Notes: generated by a model not told the origin, from the letters alone. Positions 19,851 through 31,966 are shown, counted from the first letter of the stretch. The stretch is DNA of 64,000 bases from Cenococcum geophilum 1.58 (GCA_001692895.1 KV748182.1:496001-560000); one strand, 5' to 3'. Program-made: numbers and translations.

Positions 19851-20596
19851 ATGCTGAACGCTAAGAGACTGAGTGAGCTACTTGCTAAGAATGTCGACCC
19901 CAAGCTATATCCCCGAATGTTGTAAGTAACTCCTATAAGCTCTAGGTAGCGTCAGGTCACTCATCGTGTAGCGTTATGTCACCTAACGGGACACTCCTGG
20001 CGTACTCCACACCAGTTGATATCAAGGAACTGAGGGATCAAGCTGCACTCATCTCGATGGCTTGGAAAGAGCATGAAGCCGCTGTGCAAGCAAAAGTCTC
20101 AAAGGGGAAGGGCAGTGACGAGCCAGGAAGCAGCCAACAAACCACTTCGTCGGCGGAACCATTACTTGAGACACTAACCATTGAATTTGAAAACAACAAT
20201 CTAATCGTCCGCGCGATTCAACCGAAGCTTCTCCTAATTCTCGTTGGAGGCGTCCCTCCAGGGCGCAAAGCTTCGTTCAAAATCACGCCCGAGGCTTATG
20301 GGGATCCCCGATACCCTACTAGCGGGTCTTCCAACAACGCACAGAGCTCTACCACTACCGTCACGGCGTCGGCGCCATCATCTCAGTCCAATACCCCACC
20401 AGAATCTGATGTTACCAACTCGCCGGCGCGAACAGTCACATCCATTGCGGGGAGCCACATGAGCCAGCGAGAGAAGGACATGAAGCTTGGGACCCTGCAC
20501 ATTCAGCGCAAGAAACTTGACGCCATGACGCGGTTTATTCGATCCGATTTTGACTCGAAAGGCTTCGTGATGCCGGATGATTCCAACTTTCCTTGA
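19851..20596 (+). CDS. Roadblock/LC7-type protein, LAMTOR2-like (Ragulator subunit candidate), 231 aa
   Basis: Two exons are inferred: 19851-19921 and 19972-20596 (50-bp intron, GTAAGT..TAG). The N-terminus MLNAKRLSELLAKNV, then PNGTLLAYSTPVDIKELRDQ and LTIEFENNNLIVRAIQPKLL, follows the strand-helix order of the roadblock fold and the LAMTOR2/p14 pattern (MLxxKxLxxLL, GxLLAYS). LAMTOR2 is part of the scaffold that anchors Rag GTPases on the vacuole/lysosome for TORC1 signalling. The fungal protein is almost twice the animal length because of a low-complexity insert (residues about 58-80, KGKGSDEPGSS) and a Ser/Thr/Pro-rich tail with a conserved-looking basic end (LGTLHIQRKKLDAMTRFIRS). Assignment is by fold pattern, so the exact subunit is an inference. 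Confidence 0.72.
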
Positions 20597-21857
20597 GGCG
20601 TATTAGTTCGCACGGTCGGCGTTTAGAAGGCCTGTTTTTTAATGAGGTGTTTTTGCGATTTATCACTTTTTTTTCTCTGTTCCGTTCAGCAATTCAGCGG
20701 CATTGCATTGGACTCCCGACTAGTTGTGCTTTGATTGAGAAATATCACCTTCTCTTTCTACCATCGTATGATACCGAGGCTGGAATATACACGTTTTTAA
20801 TTTGGAAATTGTCGTTTATATGTTCCCAAATTGTATTTATTTCAAATTACCATGAGAACGACAGCATTGTTAGATGGAGTTATTCACTCTGGATATCGCC
20901 CTCATCATTTACTATTGTGTATCACTTCAAGCTGGATAGGAAAACTCCGCACGTCTCAACTAATCGGCATAGGTGTCACTCGCATCTTGCCAGAAAAATA
21001 ACTGGTCTCATTTTAGAACACGGTTCCAGAAATACCAAATCCGGGAATGAAATAGCTGTTCCGGGCCGTGGTGGATATCATATTGTGAGAAAGTAAGAGA
21101 AACTTTTACTTTTATTCTATACTTAAGGAAGAGATAGGCTTACAGTTCTAACTTTTAAATGTCGACGTAGTGGTTTGTATATATCAACTTCACGGCTTAG
21201 TAACGGACCACCTCAATATCATACACCACGAAATTCTGTCTTTCCAGGGCCTACCAGCAAAACCAGCCTTAAATTCGTGGATTGTTGCTTCCATTGGGCC
21301 CCTCACTTTCGACGAAGTCCGGCCCGCCCGTGTTCGCCGGGTTGAAGATCTATCATCGCTAACTACCACAGCTAAAAGGTTTAGTTAGAATTATATAGTG
21401 ACTGTCAAGTTATACCAGCTTTCATATTTTCAACGATTCAGAATTGTATGCAGACCATTTGCCTACTATGGTCGATGTTTCGGTCCATTCCATTTCACCC
21501 ATATCAAGATGTGCGTTCTGCGTTCATGCATTCTGAAATCTAGCGTGCAGACAGCTAACACTAAGACGCTTGACATCGCTATCTCCACCTATCATGTGCG
21601 TTATTAGGCGCCTTTTTGCTCAAAAGCTGCTCGTATCCATGCTCAACGCAGTTGCCAGGTTTCATCACTAATGTTCGCTGTGCATTACGGAGCCCAAAAA
21701 CGCCTTACAGACTAATAAATAATGTTATTCCCCACGAGTTTTGCCTATGCTCCATCATTCTTGACCTCAACTCCGTCGCTCAATTGCCACCCTCCAGAGC
21801 GACTACTGCCAACCATTTCACCGCCACTACCGTCGCTTCTATTCAACCACCTTAAAG
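20597..21857. other. Intergenic, no confident gene
   Basis: 3' flank of the roadblock gene and about 1 kb of unique AT-leaning DNA. Several short frames (up to 168 codons from a TTG) exist but lack ATG starts or conserved motifs. Nothing repetitive was recognised. Confidence 0.45.
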
Positions 21858-22122
21858 ATGCCGAACCTAGGTCGGCAACCATTATCAGTTAGCGACAGAA
21901 TTAACATAGCTTTCGGCGTCCTTACTGTTGTTACATCAATCGTCGCCATTGTCATTGGAGCTGTTACACTAAGAATACATAAGCGTTCTATTGCACGCAG
22001 TAAGGCATATCCACTTTGTTGCTAGCGGTCAGCTGCGTACTTGCTAAACAATTTCAGGAGATAAAAGTCGGAAATTGGAAGTTTATGAGCTTGGTGTTCA
22101 ACTTCGACGAACGAGTGCATAA
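21858..22122 (+). CDS. Small single-pass membrane protein, 68 aa, two exons
   Basis: ATG 21858 starts MPNLGRQPLSVSDRINIAFG, followed by a strongly hydrophobic helix (VLTVVTSIVAIVIGAVTL) and a basic tail (RIHKRSIAR). Without splicing it stops after 55 codons. A GTAAGG donor at 22000 and a CTAAACAATTTCAG acceptor ending at 22057 would join it to RDKSRKLEVYELGVQLRRTS, ending at TAA 22120-22122. The exons are then 21858-21999 and 22058-22122. The pattern of a short N-terminus, one helix and then a charged tail is common among uncharacterised fungal small membrane proteins. No function is assigned. Confidence 0.45.
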
Positions 22123-22406
22123 AGAGATTTTTAGCATATAAAGAGACCTTAATCCTTATCGGCCTCTATTGCTAATACCTTTCCACCACTATTACGTTCT
22201 TCTTCTCCTCCTCCCCCACCGCCGTTACTAACACATTTGCTACGTGTTATTAAGTAGCCTTAAAAATGTAAGAGATTGCTATAGTATTCTAAAAGTCTTT
22301 AAATAAGTGGTAATAATTTATACATGCATATATATATTTAAAATTTCGTAAACACAGCCTCATCGCGAAATCCTCAACCACGAATAATTGTATTTGCTCT
22401 AGCTAT

Positions 22407-22796
22407 CTACTGCCTACTTATCCGACATCTTGGGCACGTACATGCTGTATATTCTGTCGATTCGCACATGCTGCGCTTGCGCACTGCTCGTTGCGGTCGT
22501 TCGGCCGCTGCCTCTGCCGTAGCCTCTTGGGCAGCTTGTACACGAGATAGCCCTTCTGCTCCTAATAGAGCATCCCCCCTAGCTACATATTTGCGCCTAG
22601 TTGCCCTCTTCCTTTTCTGGCGCTAGTTTTCTACATATAGCTTCCCATTTCTGCTTGCATTAGCTGTTATTTCAGGCACATCATATAATATCGCGGCGGC
22701 GTTAGGGGAATTGGTCTGGCCCTGCTTGTAGGCCTGGAGAGCTAGAATCAATCTGCCCTCTCTGTGTAAGGCTTCTTGTTGTTGTGGTGTGGCCAT
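22407..22796 (-). pseudogene. Deletion relic of a pogo/Fot1-type transposase
   Basis: The minus-strand frame from ATG 22796 begins MATPQQQEALHREGRLILAL and continues QAYKQGQTNSPNAAAILYDV, a helix-turn-helix of the 'psq/CENP-B' type found at the N-terminus of pogo transposases. After one in-frame TAG (22623-22625) the same frame continues with QKRKRATRRKYVARGDALLG and a Cys-containing tail, which looks like the extreme C-terminus of these proteins. The catalytic DDE core of several hundred residues is absent. This is therefore an internally deleted, non-autonomous copy. Element ends were not resolved. Confidence 0.65.
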
Positions 22797-23823
22797 TTCA
22801 ATGGTAGTTGCAGAACGCGTCGCGTTTTTGAAGGGTTCGCCACATGGTGTTCGCCACTTGGTACGTTAGACCGCCTAAAATCTTGTGCTTAGGCGATAGG
22901 GCCCCTATAACTTTGGCGGCCTTATGGCGCCGTCCTCCGTATTCCCGCCCAAAAACGCGGGGATTTCAACACCTGGCTTGTCAAACTGGTCAATTTAATT
23001 TCGGTCCTCTACTTTGCATCTCATCCCTCTGTCCTTTTCTTTCTCTTTGACATCTACTATGCGGTGTCGTTCTTTCGTTATGTAACATGGTCTCTCTGAG
23101 GAGACGGTGCACTCCGAGAACCGCTCTTATTGCGCTCCTGCTTTGGCTGCTCTTCGCGATTCTATTTCGTCTACTACTCGCGTAGGCTCCCAGCCCTCTA
23201 GGAAGAGAAAGAGGTTCCCCTCAGCACGTCAGGGTCCAACGAGTAAGTGGTCCGTGCGGGAACAACGTTTTCAAAACAACGCGCACATCTATGTAGATTC
23301 CAGCAATCAAATACCCACCGCAATGCCTTCTAATCGTGCTAGAATTTTCGCAGAAAGGATATGTGCTAGAAACCTCATATTGAGCGACCCAACTCCAAGG
23401 AATGGGCCTATATATTAAAAATACTATGGGGTTTGGCCCCTATCAAAAGCTTCGTATTCCTGAGTACGGGCGTTAAATGTAGGTCAATTGATTGGCTAGA
23501 TCTTATTGATAACAGTTGGGCCTAAATTGACGTGCTAGCCTAAGTTCCTATTAGATATAAATAAGTTTAATTTAAGAATAGAGGAAGTACAGGTAGCGGG
23601 GAGCCGGAGGAGGTAGATATAGAGGGCCCGCCAATAGAGAAGTATAAAGAAGTTAAGGAGCAGCAGCTAGAGGTTAAAAATAGAGGATAACAATCTATTA
23701 TTATATTAAGAAAATGTTTACAGGCTAAAATTTAAATTACCTCTTAAGTAAAATTAAATACTGTCAACTTCGTCAATTGGCTGCAAATGGCTGTAGTTGA
23801 CGTATTTGAATTTTTTGACACGC
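22797..23823. other. Intergenic flank, no confident gene
   Basis: Holds the region upstream of the pogo relic and the target of the first chromovirus. A + strand open frame at 23107-23418 (containing SQPSRKRKRFPSARQGPTSK) starts with GTG and has no recognised domain. 23474-23520 resembles 7465-7510 ('tgattggytaratcttatygataacrgttgg'), which suggests a dispersed repeat. From 23540 composition falls to AT-rich. Confidence 0.4.
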
Positions 23824-23828
23824 AGCCT

Positions 23829-24222
23829 TGTTACGGACGCTTTAAGTACGATGTTATGACTACTGGGAGAGGAGTCGGAAGAAGCTAGTTGGTTGATATA
23901 AGCACGGTCTAGGATGGAACCCGTGGAACTATGTGACGAGGAATGGTAGCTAAGGTCACATGAGGTGCTACGTAAGGAACGCGAGGAACGAAGGGAACTC
24001 ACGTACAAGAAGGATTTCATAGGAGTACGGTTGTGTATTTAAGGACCCTTAGTCCCTACCTAGATAGTTCCTTCCTTATAGTAATTCTTAGAATATAATT
24101 AGAGTTAATTTATTAGGCAACTACTCTACTAGTTATTATTACGTTATTAACTTATTTGCAATACCTATATACCTAGCCCATTAACGAGTCTACCGTAGTT
24201 CCTACTATAAGGCTTCGTTACA
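23829..24222 (+). repeat. 5' LTR of chromovirus copy 1 (394 bp)
   Basis: Aligns with 31354-31774, 36244-36668 and 43770-44194. It carries a 27-bp deletion relative to the other copies, in the 'acgtacctta..gtataagaagg' region. Confidence 0.92.
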
Positions 24223-24262
24223 CAATTACTACCACGGTTATGGTTTTAATAAGTTAAATAAT

Positions 24263-27200
24263 ATGCTACTAAAAGCAGCCACCATGACGCCGTTAATGGC
24301 AGCAATTACTTTAAGGTTAAGTGGAGATATAAGTATATAAGATACTAACTCGCAACTAGTTATAGTTAGGCAGTTATAGGAAATTATTAATAGGTTAAAT
24401 AAGAATAACTAAATACTTAAAGAAAGACTTAATGGGATTGGAGCAGTAAAGGTTAAGTTACCTTTAATTAAACGATTTTTAGGAGAGAGATTAAAGCTTA
24501 AAGGATTCCTAACGTAAATGCATTTTAAAGTTATATAAGAAGGGGCTAAGTTAGCTACGATAATGGATTAAATAGCCTACGCAGGACTATTTTTGTTGGG
24601 AAGGGCACTTAAATAGTTTAAACCCTACTTAACGGAAATATAGACTAACGGAATAACTACTACTAATTAAAAGGTACGATTTGTGTTTTCTAGCTGGGTA
24701 GGATTTATAGAATAATTAACATAGATATTTGGGGACCTGGAAGCAATAACTATAGTAAAGAGAAAGCTTTAGGACCTAATATAGTAAACTTTAGCAATTA
24801 AGTATATAATATAGTTTTAAATACTTGCTATATAGGTCGAATGGAACAATAAGGCGCTTATAGTATAGTATAAATAGGGACTTAAGGCTAAAGTCTAGGA
24901 CGCAATTATTCTAATAGAAGATGTAGATACCTTAAGGGAATTAATAGATTAAGTAATAAAGATTAATAATAGGATCTTCTAAAGGGAACAGGCTAAGAGA
25001 GGCTAGGATAGAGTTCTATAGTTGTATAAGACGTAGAGCACGTAATAACTAAAGCTAAGTTAGAAACTATGGTATAGCGTAGAGCTAATGGACCTAAGCG
25101 GTACTAAAGAAACCTATAAGAGATAGAGAAAGTAACTATGGAAACCTAAAGGTTAAGGATTAAGTAATTATAGGACTAAGGAGCATAGGCTAAACTAAGG
25201 ATTTTAGTAATAGAAGATGTTTAAGCAAACTCTATAATAAAAGCAATGGTTTAAAGAAGGAGCTTATATAAATTGCGGAAAATAGGGTTATTTCGCTAAA
25301 GACTATAGGAGTGGTTAGAGTTATTATGTAGTAAAGGGAACTAGACTAGTAGTATGTGATATACACGTATAGAGAGATAATAGTGCGCTATAAGGAACAA
25401 AAGAATGTTTAATTAAAAGTTTTACGTTTTATTATAATAACGTATGCTAAATTTATAAAGACGCCAAGTATGGTGCAAGCTATTAGCTATAAGAGCTAGA
25501 GTTAAGAGGACTTAAAGGAACTAAAGTTAGATAAAGAATAAGATCGACTCTATAAGCTGGATTAAGATGTTATAGTAATATACGGATAATAATTAGCAAT
25601 AATAATAATGGAGTTAAAGTACTTATTAATTAATAGTAATAAGGATAGTAAAGGAGCTAACTAGGGGTATCTAAACCTTAATAACGTAATAGAAGTAGAG
25701 ACTGAGACCGCCATAAAGCAAGATTTAGTAACGGGTATTATAACACTATTAGATACGGCATCTATCGCTTTATAAGACGGAAGGAGTAATATCTAGAGAC
25801 AATTAAGCAAGCAGACGACTGTTAGTGCTAGCTTACTACTTAATAAAGGCAAAAGGCTAAAGGCTTAAGATTCTTAAGACGAGATAAGGCATGCTTAAGG
25901 ACCTATAATGGACGAAAACCAATAGAGTAGAGTAGTAGCTTAGTTTAAGAATATATAAATAAGCTTGGGACAAGTGTTCCTAACGGTATAAGATTTTTAA
26001 GACGAGATAAGTAAGATCTAGGATTCTTAAGACGAGATAAGGACACTAGTAAAGCCTAGTTAGACTAAGGCTAGAGCTAAGCTTAAGTTAGAAGCAAGCT
26101 TAAGATTAAAAAATCTAAGGGATTAAGAATTCGGAGTACGAATAAAGACACCTATAAGTAAGAGGCAAGCGGCTTTTTTATAGAGTAGAGAATCTGTAAT
26201 ATAAACAGCAGTTAGATTAGGAGACAGATATATAGACCTAAAGGACTTACCAGTGGAATAAGATATTTAGACTAAAGATTGAAAAGTTAATATAGCGATT
26301 AAGAAGTAAGAGCACTTTAAGGACCTAATTATAAGACGCAAACCAAAGGAAACTATAGAAGAGTTCAGAGCAAGAATTATCGCATAGTAAGAAAAGAAAC
26401 TGGACATAAGATCTAGTATATTAGGACGTATAAAGGACAGAGCACTAGTATAAAGGATCACTAATAGGCCGAGAATAGGCATATTAAGAGCCAAGTGGCT
26501 TACCGAACTGGAAAATGAAGAGGATTTAGGGATTCCTACTAGGTTTAAAGAACGATATATAAAGGGCTGTTATAACGCAGTAGTAAGAAGATACTTTCTT
26601 ATAGATAAGCCGTATATACTCCAATAGCTATACTAAAAGTGGTATAGATAGCGACATAATGACGAGTAGGAAGATTTCTATATATGGTTAGACGAAAAAG
26701 TTATTTAAGACCACCTAATTACGGAAAAGGCTATAACTTACATTAAAGGAGCCTTAATTATAATATTAAAGGATCTAAAGAAATGATTAAAGGACTAGAG
26801 AAGTAAGAAGCGCGTCTTAGTACCTATAAATAAAGTTATAACGTTTAGATTAGTACGATAAAGGTTTAAACTTAAGGATAAAGACAAGCCACGAGTTAAC
26901 CCAAAGCACCTAGCATACTATACGCTATTATGGATTATATACGTAGATAACATATATAAGATGCACAAGAATCCAAAGGAAAAGAATTGGAAATACCCTA
27001 TAAGGATATACTGGATAATAGATAAATAATAGTATAGGAATGCTAAGTATATATACGGCTAGCATCTAGTAGAAGTTTAAGAGGAAGGAGATTTAATACT
27101 TTAACTAGGAAGATTCCTTATAGAAGAATGCTTAAATAGACGATAATAGTGGGAATGTCTAGAAAATACCTATCTATAGTATATTAAAGATAAAAAGCAA

Positions 27201-30200
27201 ACTAGGTATTAGCTAAAGAATAAGCTAAGTATAATAGGATTAAGCAGCTAATAGTTAGGAAAAGTAGAGGCCTATAGGACTAGAGGGAGCTAGTGGTAGA
27301 GCTTTAGACCCTTAAAGGAATTTAAGGACAATACCTAAACCTAAAAGTTAATTAGTAAGATTAACAGTTTAAAGCGTTAGTAAATAGTGGAGCAATACGG
27401 AACTACATCTTATTAGCAGCAGTAAAAAGGATAGGGCTACTATATAGGCAAAAAAAGCACCCTTACCTATTAGTAATAATTTTAGGAGATCTAATAGCCT
27501 ACAGAGGAGGCATTATCAATCTTAAAATAGGACTAATTTAGATAACTACTAAAAGAAGATAAATTAAGATATCTTTTAATATATTACTATTAGGGAATAA
27601 TAAGGCGGTATTAGGAATGCCTTAGTTATAGGAATATAATCTAAAGATTAATTAGGTTATAGGATAGGTTAATATTAAGAATACTTAACGCCATAAGATA
27701 TAATAATAAGCTAAGTTAGTATAGTACCAGGTCGGAGCGACATATAAGGAGACTAAGTAAAGCTTAAGTTACATACTAAAAAGATACTATAAGTATGGTA
27801 AGAAACTATAGTCACTAAAAAGCGAGAAGCTGTTAGAGTATATAGCATAGAATTATAAGATAGAATTAGAACTAGAAATAAGTTTAAGGTTCTTTCTAAT
27901 CTATAAGCTTACCAAAGAGAAAGGAAAAGTATTAAAAGAATTTATCTAGGAAAATCTTTAAAAGGGATATATTAGACCATTGTAGTTATTAGCGGGATAT
28001 CCAGTACTATTCGTACTAAAGAAGAATAAAAAACTTAGGCTATATATTAACTATAGACAGTTAAACAGCATTACTAAAAAGGATAGGTATCCTTTACCCT
28101 TAATTAGCGAAATCTAAGATAGGATTAGTAACGCGCAAATCTTTATAAAGATAGATCTAAGATAGGCGTACTATTAGATTAGAATTAAGGAAGGTAACAA
28201 ATGGAAGGCAGCCTTTAGGTTAAAGGAAGGACTATATAAACTACTAGTTATATAATTCGGGCTTATAAATGCACTAGTAACATTTTAAAAGCGTATTAAT
28301 AATATATTAAGGGAATACTTAAATAAATTTGTTATGGTATACCTTAATTATATTATCATCTACTTAATAAGTAAGGAAGAATATAGGGAACACATTAAAT
28401 AGGTTTTAAAGAGACTATAAGAAGAATAGATGCTAGTAGCAATTAANAAATACNAGTTCTTTANNAGGAAGANNAATTTNNTTAAATTTATTATTAAACT
28501 AGGCCAACTTAGTATAGATCTAAAAAAGATTAAGGCTATAGTAAATTAGTAAGAACCGGAAAATATAACACAGTTAAGGTTATTTCTAGGGTTCTGTAAT
28601 TACTATAAAAGGTTTATAGCTTAATGGTTAAAGGATATTAAGCTACTTATAAGATTAACAAAGAAAGAAGAATTATAGGTATAAGAAGAGGAATAAAAGG
28701 AACTATTTAAGAAAATTAAGCAGTTGTTTACCTAGGAGCTAGTTCTTAAAATCTATTAACTATAGTTAGAGACAGTGGTTGAAATAGATGCATTAGATTA
28801 TACACTAGGAGCGTACTTTCTATAAAAATATAAAGATAGATAGCACCTAGTGGCATACTATAGTCGGAAAATAACACTACTAGAACTAAACTATAACATC
28901 TATAATAAAGAGTTATTAGGTATAGTTACAGTACTAAAGGAATAAAGGTTATTCTTATAAGGTATAGAGAAACTATTTATAGTTAAAACAGATTATAAGA
29001 ACCTAACGGGGTTCCTAATAATAAAAGAACTTAATTATAAATAAGTTAAATAGGCGGAGATGCTTATAGAATACTATTTTAAGATTTAGCATACTAAGGG
29101 TACAGAGAACGCATAAGCAGACGCTTTAAGTAGAAAGGCTAAACTATAAAATAATAAAAAGCTATTAGGGGCTTTATTATAAAGGGACACAGATAGATTA
29201 ATTAGGTACAATTATCTAAAAATCACAGCAATATAAGAAGAGAAAATCCATAGATTATTAGAGAGTAATTAGACGTAAAAGATCCTAGACGCATAAATAG
29301 AGGATCTAGACTTAAAGTAGTACGAAAATCAAAAAGCAATATATATGCCAAAATCTATTGCAAAAGAGTTTATTAAGTTATTTTATAAAGGACTAACTTA
29401 AAGACACAATAGAGCTATAGGCTTAGTGTTAAGACTTTAAGAGAAGTATATTATTAATAGAATCTAGGGACTAGCTAAGTAAGTTATAAAAGAATATCTA
29501 GATTACTAAAGGAATAAACCGATAAGGCATAAGCTATATAGAGAGCTATAACCTATTAAAATACCAGAAAGACTATAGGAGGTTATATTATAAGACTTTA
29601 TTATTAAGTTGCCAAAATTAAGAGATCCTATTACTAGATAAGATTATAATATAATCTTAGTAATAATAGATAAGCTTATAAAGTAGGGATACTTTATAGC
29701 ATATTTAGAAGAAATATTAGTAAAAAATATCGCTAGAATTTATATTAAAGAAGTATTTATAAGACATAGAGCACTAAGTAAAATTATATTAGATAGAGAT
29801 CTAAGATTTATAGTAGCATTTTAGGAAGTATTTTTAGTAAAGTAAGGAGTTTAAGTAGTAACTTCTACCGTATATTATCTATAGACAGACGGTTAAATAA
29901 AAAGATTAAACTAGATACTAAAATAGTATCTAAGGCATTATATTAATTATACATAGAATAATTAGGTATCGCTATTACCAATTATATAGTTTGCATATAA
30001 TATAATACTATAAGAAGAAATGGGTATATTACTATTTAAGGCGAATTACGGATATAAGCTAAGGACCTTATTATTACTACATTAAGTAAAGAAGATAAGT
30101 AGTATAGCTAAATAAAGAATAAAGAGTTTAATAAATCTTTATGCAAACCTTATAGAAACAGCTAAGGTGGTATAGCAAAGAATAAAAAAGTACTACAATA

Positions 30201-30621
30201 CTAAGAGATCTAAGGGACTAGATCTTAAGGAGGGAGATAAAGTATAGCTACTATACAAAAATTTTAAGAGTTAATAACTAAGTAAGAAGTTGGACCACAT
30301 TAGACTAGAACCTTTTAAAATTATATAAAAAATTTTACTAGTTATATTTAAGTTAAACTTACTAGCTAAAATAAAGATCTACCCTATATAGTATATTATA
30401 ATACTAGAGCTAGTATATAGAAATATTAAGCTACTAGTTTATAAAGCAGACACATATAGAGGATAAGAGGAAGATAAATAGTAAGTTTTAAAGATTGTTA
30501 ATTATAAGGACATAGATAATAAAATATAGTATAAAGTAAAGTAGATAGGCTATAATAAGACTACCTAAGAGCTACTAAAGAACCTAAAGAACGCTATAGG
30601 AAAGGTACAGGAGTATTAGAA
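24263..30621 (+). pseudogene. Degenerate gag-pol of chromovirus copy 1
   Basis: Gag begins at ATG 24263 (MLLKAATMTPLM). A damaged zinc knuckle (INCGK.GYFAKDY, first Cys changed) lies near 25270. Reverse transcriptase is readable around 28025-28400: YRQLNS, RYPLPLI, then VYLNYIIIYL in place of the catalytic Y/V-x-DD motif (Asp to Asn). RNase H follows (DALDYTLGAYF, about 28780). Integrase follows, with the HHCC-type region (about 29390-29520) and DD(35)E region (ILDRDLRF about 29788; Glu changed to Lys after LQTDGQI, about 29890). A chromodomain lies at about 30465-30620 (YKVKQIGYNKTT). Stops are TAA/TAG at former Gln/Trp positions. Confidence 0.9.
28447..28481. other. Cluster of ambiguous bases (N) in the RT region
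   Basis: Eight N characters occur within 35 bases at 28447, 28454, 28464-28465, 28473-28474 and 28480-28481. A single further N is at 41393 in copy 2. They lie in near-identical repeats and probably reflect unresolved differences between repeat copies in the assembly. Confidence 0.9.
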
Positions 30622-30654
30622 GAGAAAAAGTTAGGCAATATTAATAAAGAGGAA

Positions 30655-30962
30655 TTACTAAAGAATAAGTTACCTAAGGGGGACCTAGAAAGAGCGACTG
30701 CTAAACTACTTAAAGTTATTTCCTTTTCTATTGGAAGAGAATCCGTTCTTTTATCACTAAGTTCCTATAAACCTTATTCTATAAGTTTCCACTTCTTTAA
30801 ACAAACCTTCTTACGTACTTTCTTAAGATAAAGTAAATAGGTAAACGCTATAATATAAGCATCTAGAGCCTTCTATTCTGTATCCTAAGAACGCTTAAGC
30901 TCTATAAGGGCCTATACTAGGTTACTATTAAGCTTTATAGTAGCGGATTAAACATAAAACCC
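30655..30962 (-). pseudogene. Antisense reading frame between integrase and 3' LTR, copy 1
   Basis: Read on the minus strand, this interval gives a frame of about 100 codons interrupted only by TAA/TAG: SATIKLNSNLVQALIELKRS, then KALDAYIIAFTYLLYLKKVR, then a basic segment KKVCLKKWKLIE and DSLPIEKEITLSSLAVALSR. The same protein pattern is found antisense at the same place in copy 2 (43075-43380). No domain is assigned; the helical, basic composition is the only clue. Confidence 0.5.
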
Positions 30963-31353
30963 TATAATATATTACTTAGGGAACTTAAAGACTGTTAAGA
31001 GTTATAGGACGTGTATACTTAGCGTTAGAAATAAAGCGAACATTACAAAATAATTAAATATTTGCTTTAGTACACTCTAAATAAAAAAAGGGTTATTAAG
31101 ATAAAGGACTCGCTAGCATAATATAAACTAGCCCCTCTTTCAAATAATAAGAACACGGAGACGGTATTATCTCACTAAGAGATAATATTACGGCAATAGT
31201 ATAAGCACAACGTTGCGCGTATAAAGAAGAAGAGACTTTAGGCATTATAAGTAATAATATTAACCAAATTAATTAAACGGATATTATACCTCTAGTAAAC
31301 GACTTAAAGATATTAGGTATCTTTAAGGACAAAAATAAAGAGGAGGGAGATAG

Positions 31354-31774
31354 TGTTATAGACGCTTTAAGTACAATATTATAACTACTAGGAGAGGAGT
31401 CGGAAGAAGCTAGTTAGTTAATATAAGTATAGTTTAGGATAGAACCTATAGAACTATATAACGAGGAATAGTAGCTAAGGTTATATAAGGTGCTATATAA
31501 GGAACGCGAGGAACAAAGGGAACTTACGTACCTTATGTATAACACGTATATTATGTATAAGAAGGATTTTATAGGAGTACAGTTGTATATTTAAGGACCC
31601 TTAGTTCCTACCTAGATAGTTCCTTCCTTATAGTAATTCTCAGAATATAATTAGAGTTAATCTGTTGGGCAACCACTCCACTAGTTATTATTACGTTATT
31701 GACTTACTTGTAATACCTATATACCTAGCCCATTAACGAGTCCACCGTAGTTCCTACTACAAGGCTTCGTTATA
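31354..31774 (+). repeat. 3' LTR of chromovirus copy 1 (421 bp)
   Basis: Starts TGTTATAGACGC after the polypurine tract and ends CGTTATA, followed by AGCCT. Its end lies 192 bp upstream of the COX15 ATG. Confidence 0.93.
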
Positions 31775-31966
31775 AGCCTGCGGCAGCCTGCGTAGTTGGC
31801 GCATTGGGGTGATAAAGGCCTAAGCGGGTCGTGTAGGTACATTTAGGTAGGTGCACGGCGATGCCAAGGCTTAAGTTGAACCACTAGAACGCGAAATTGT
31901 ATATGCACTGTAAGTCTTAAAGTCCCCTTGAGCAGACTTCTCCTTCCTCCACCCTTCCGGCCAGCA

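Larger units (their letters stand above)
23829..31774 (+). mobile_element. Ty3/gypsy chromovirus copy 1, RIP-inactivated, TSD AGCCT
   Basis: The element is 7946 bp. The 5' LTR is 23829-24222 and the 3' LTR 31354-31774, with TGTTACGG/TGTTATAG starts and ..CGTTACA/..CGTTATA ends. AGCCT is duplicated outside (23824-23828 and 31775-31779). A purine-rich tract (AAAGAGGAGGGAGATAG) sits directly before the 3' LTR. The 5' LTR lacks 27 bp present in the 3' LTR (the region around 31531-31557). The order gag, RT, RNase H, integrase, chromodomain on the plus strand places it in the chromovirus branch. Every coding segment is full of TAA/TAG, so it is not autonomous. Confidence 0.95.

Noticed and set aside
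20593-21096. 168-codon plus-strand frame after the roadblock gene
   Set aside because: Begins at a TTG overlapping the stop codon and lies in a 3' region. No ATG or domain near its start.
23107-23418. 103-codon plus-strand frame with KRKR motif
   Set aside because: GTG start and no domain. Left unannotated, although a gene fragment cannot be excluded.
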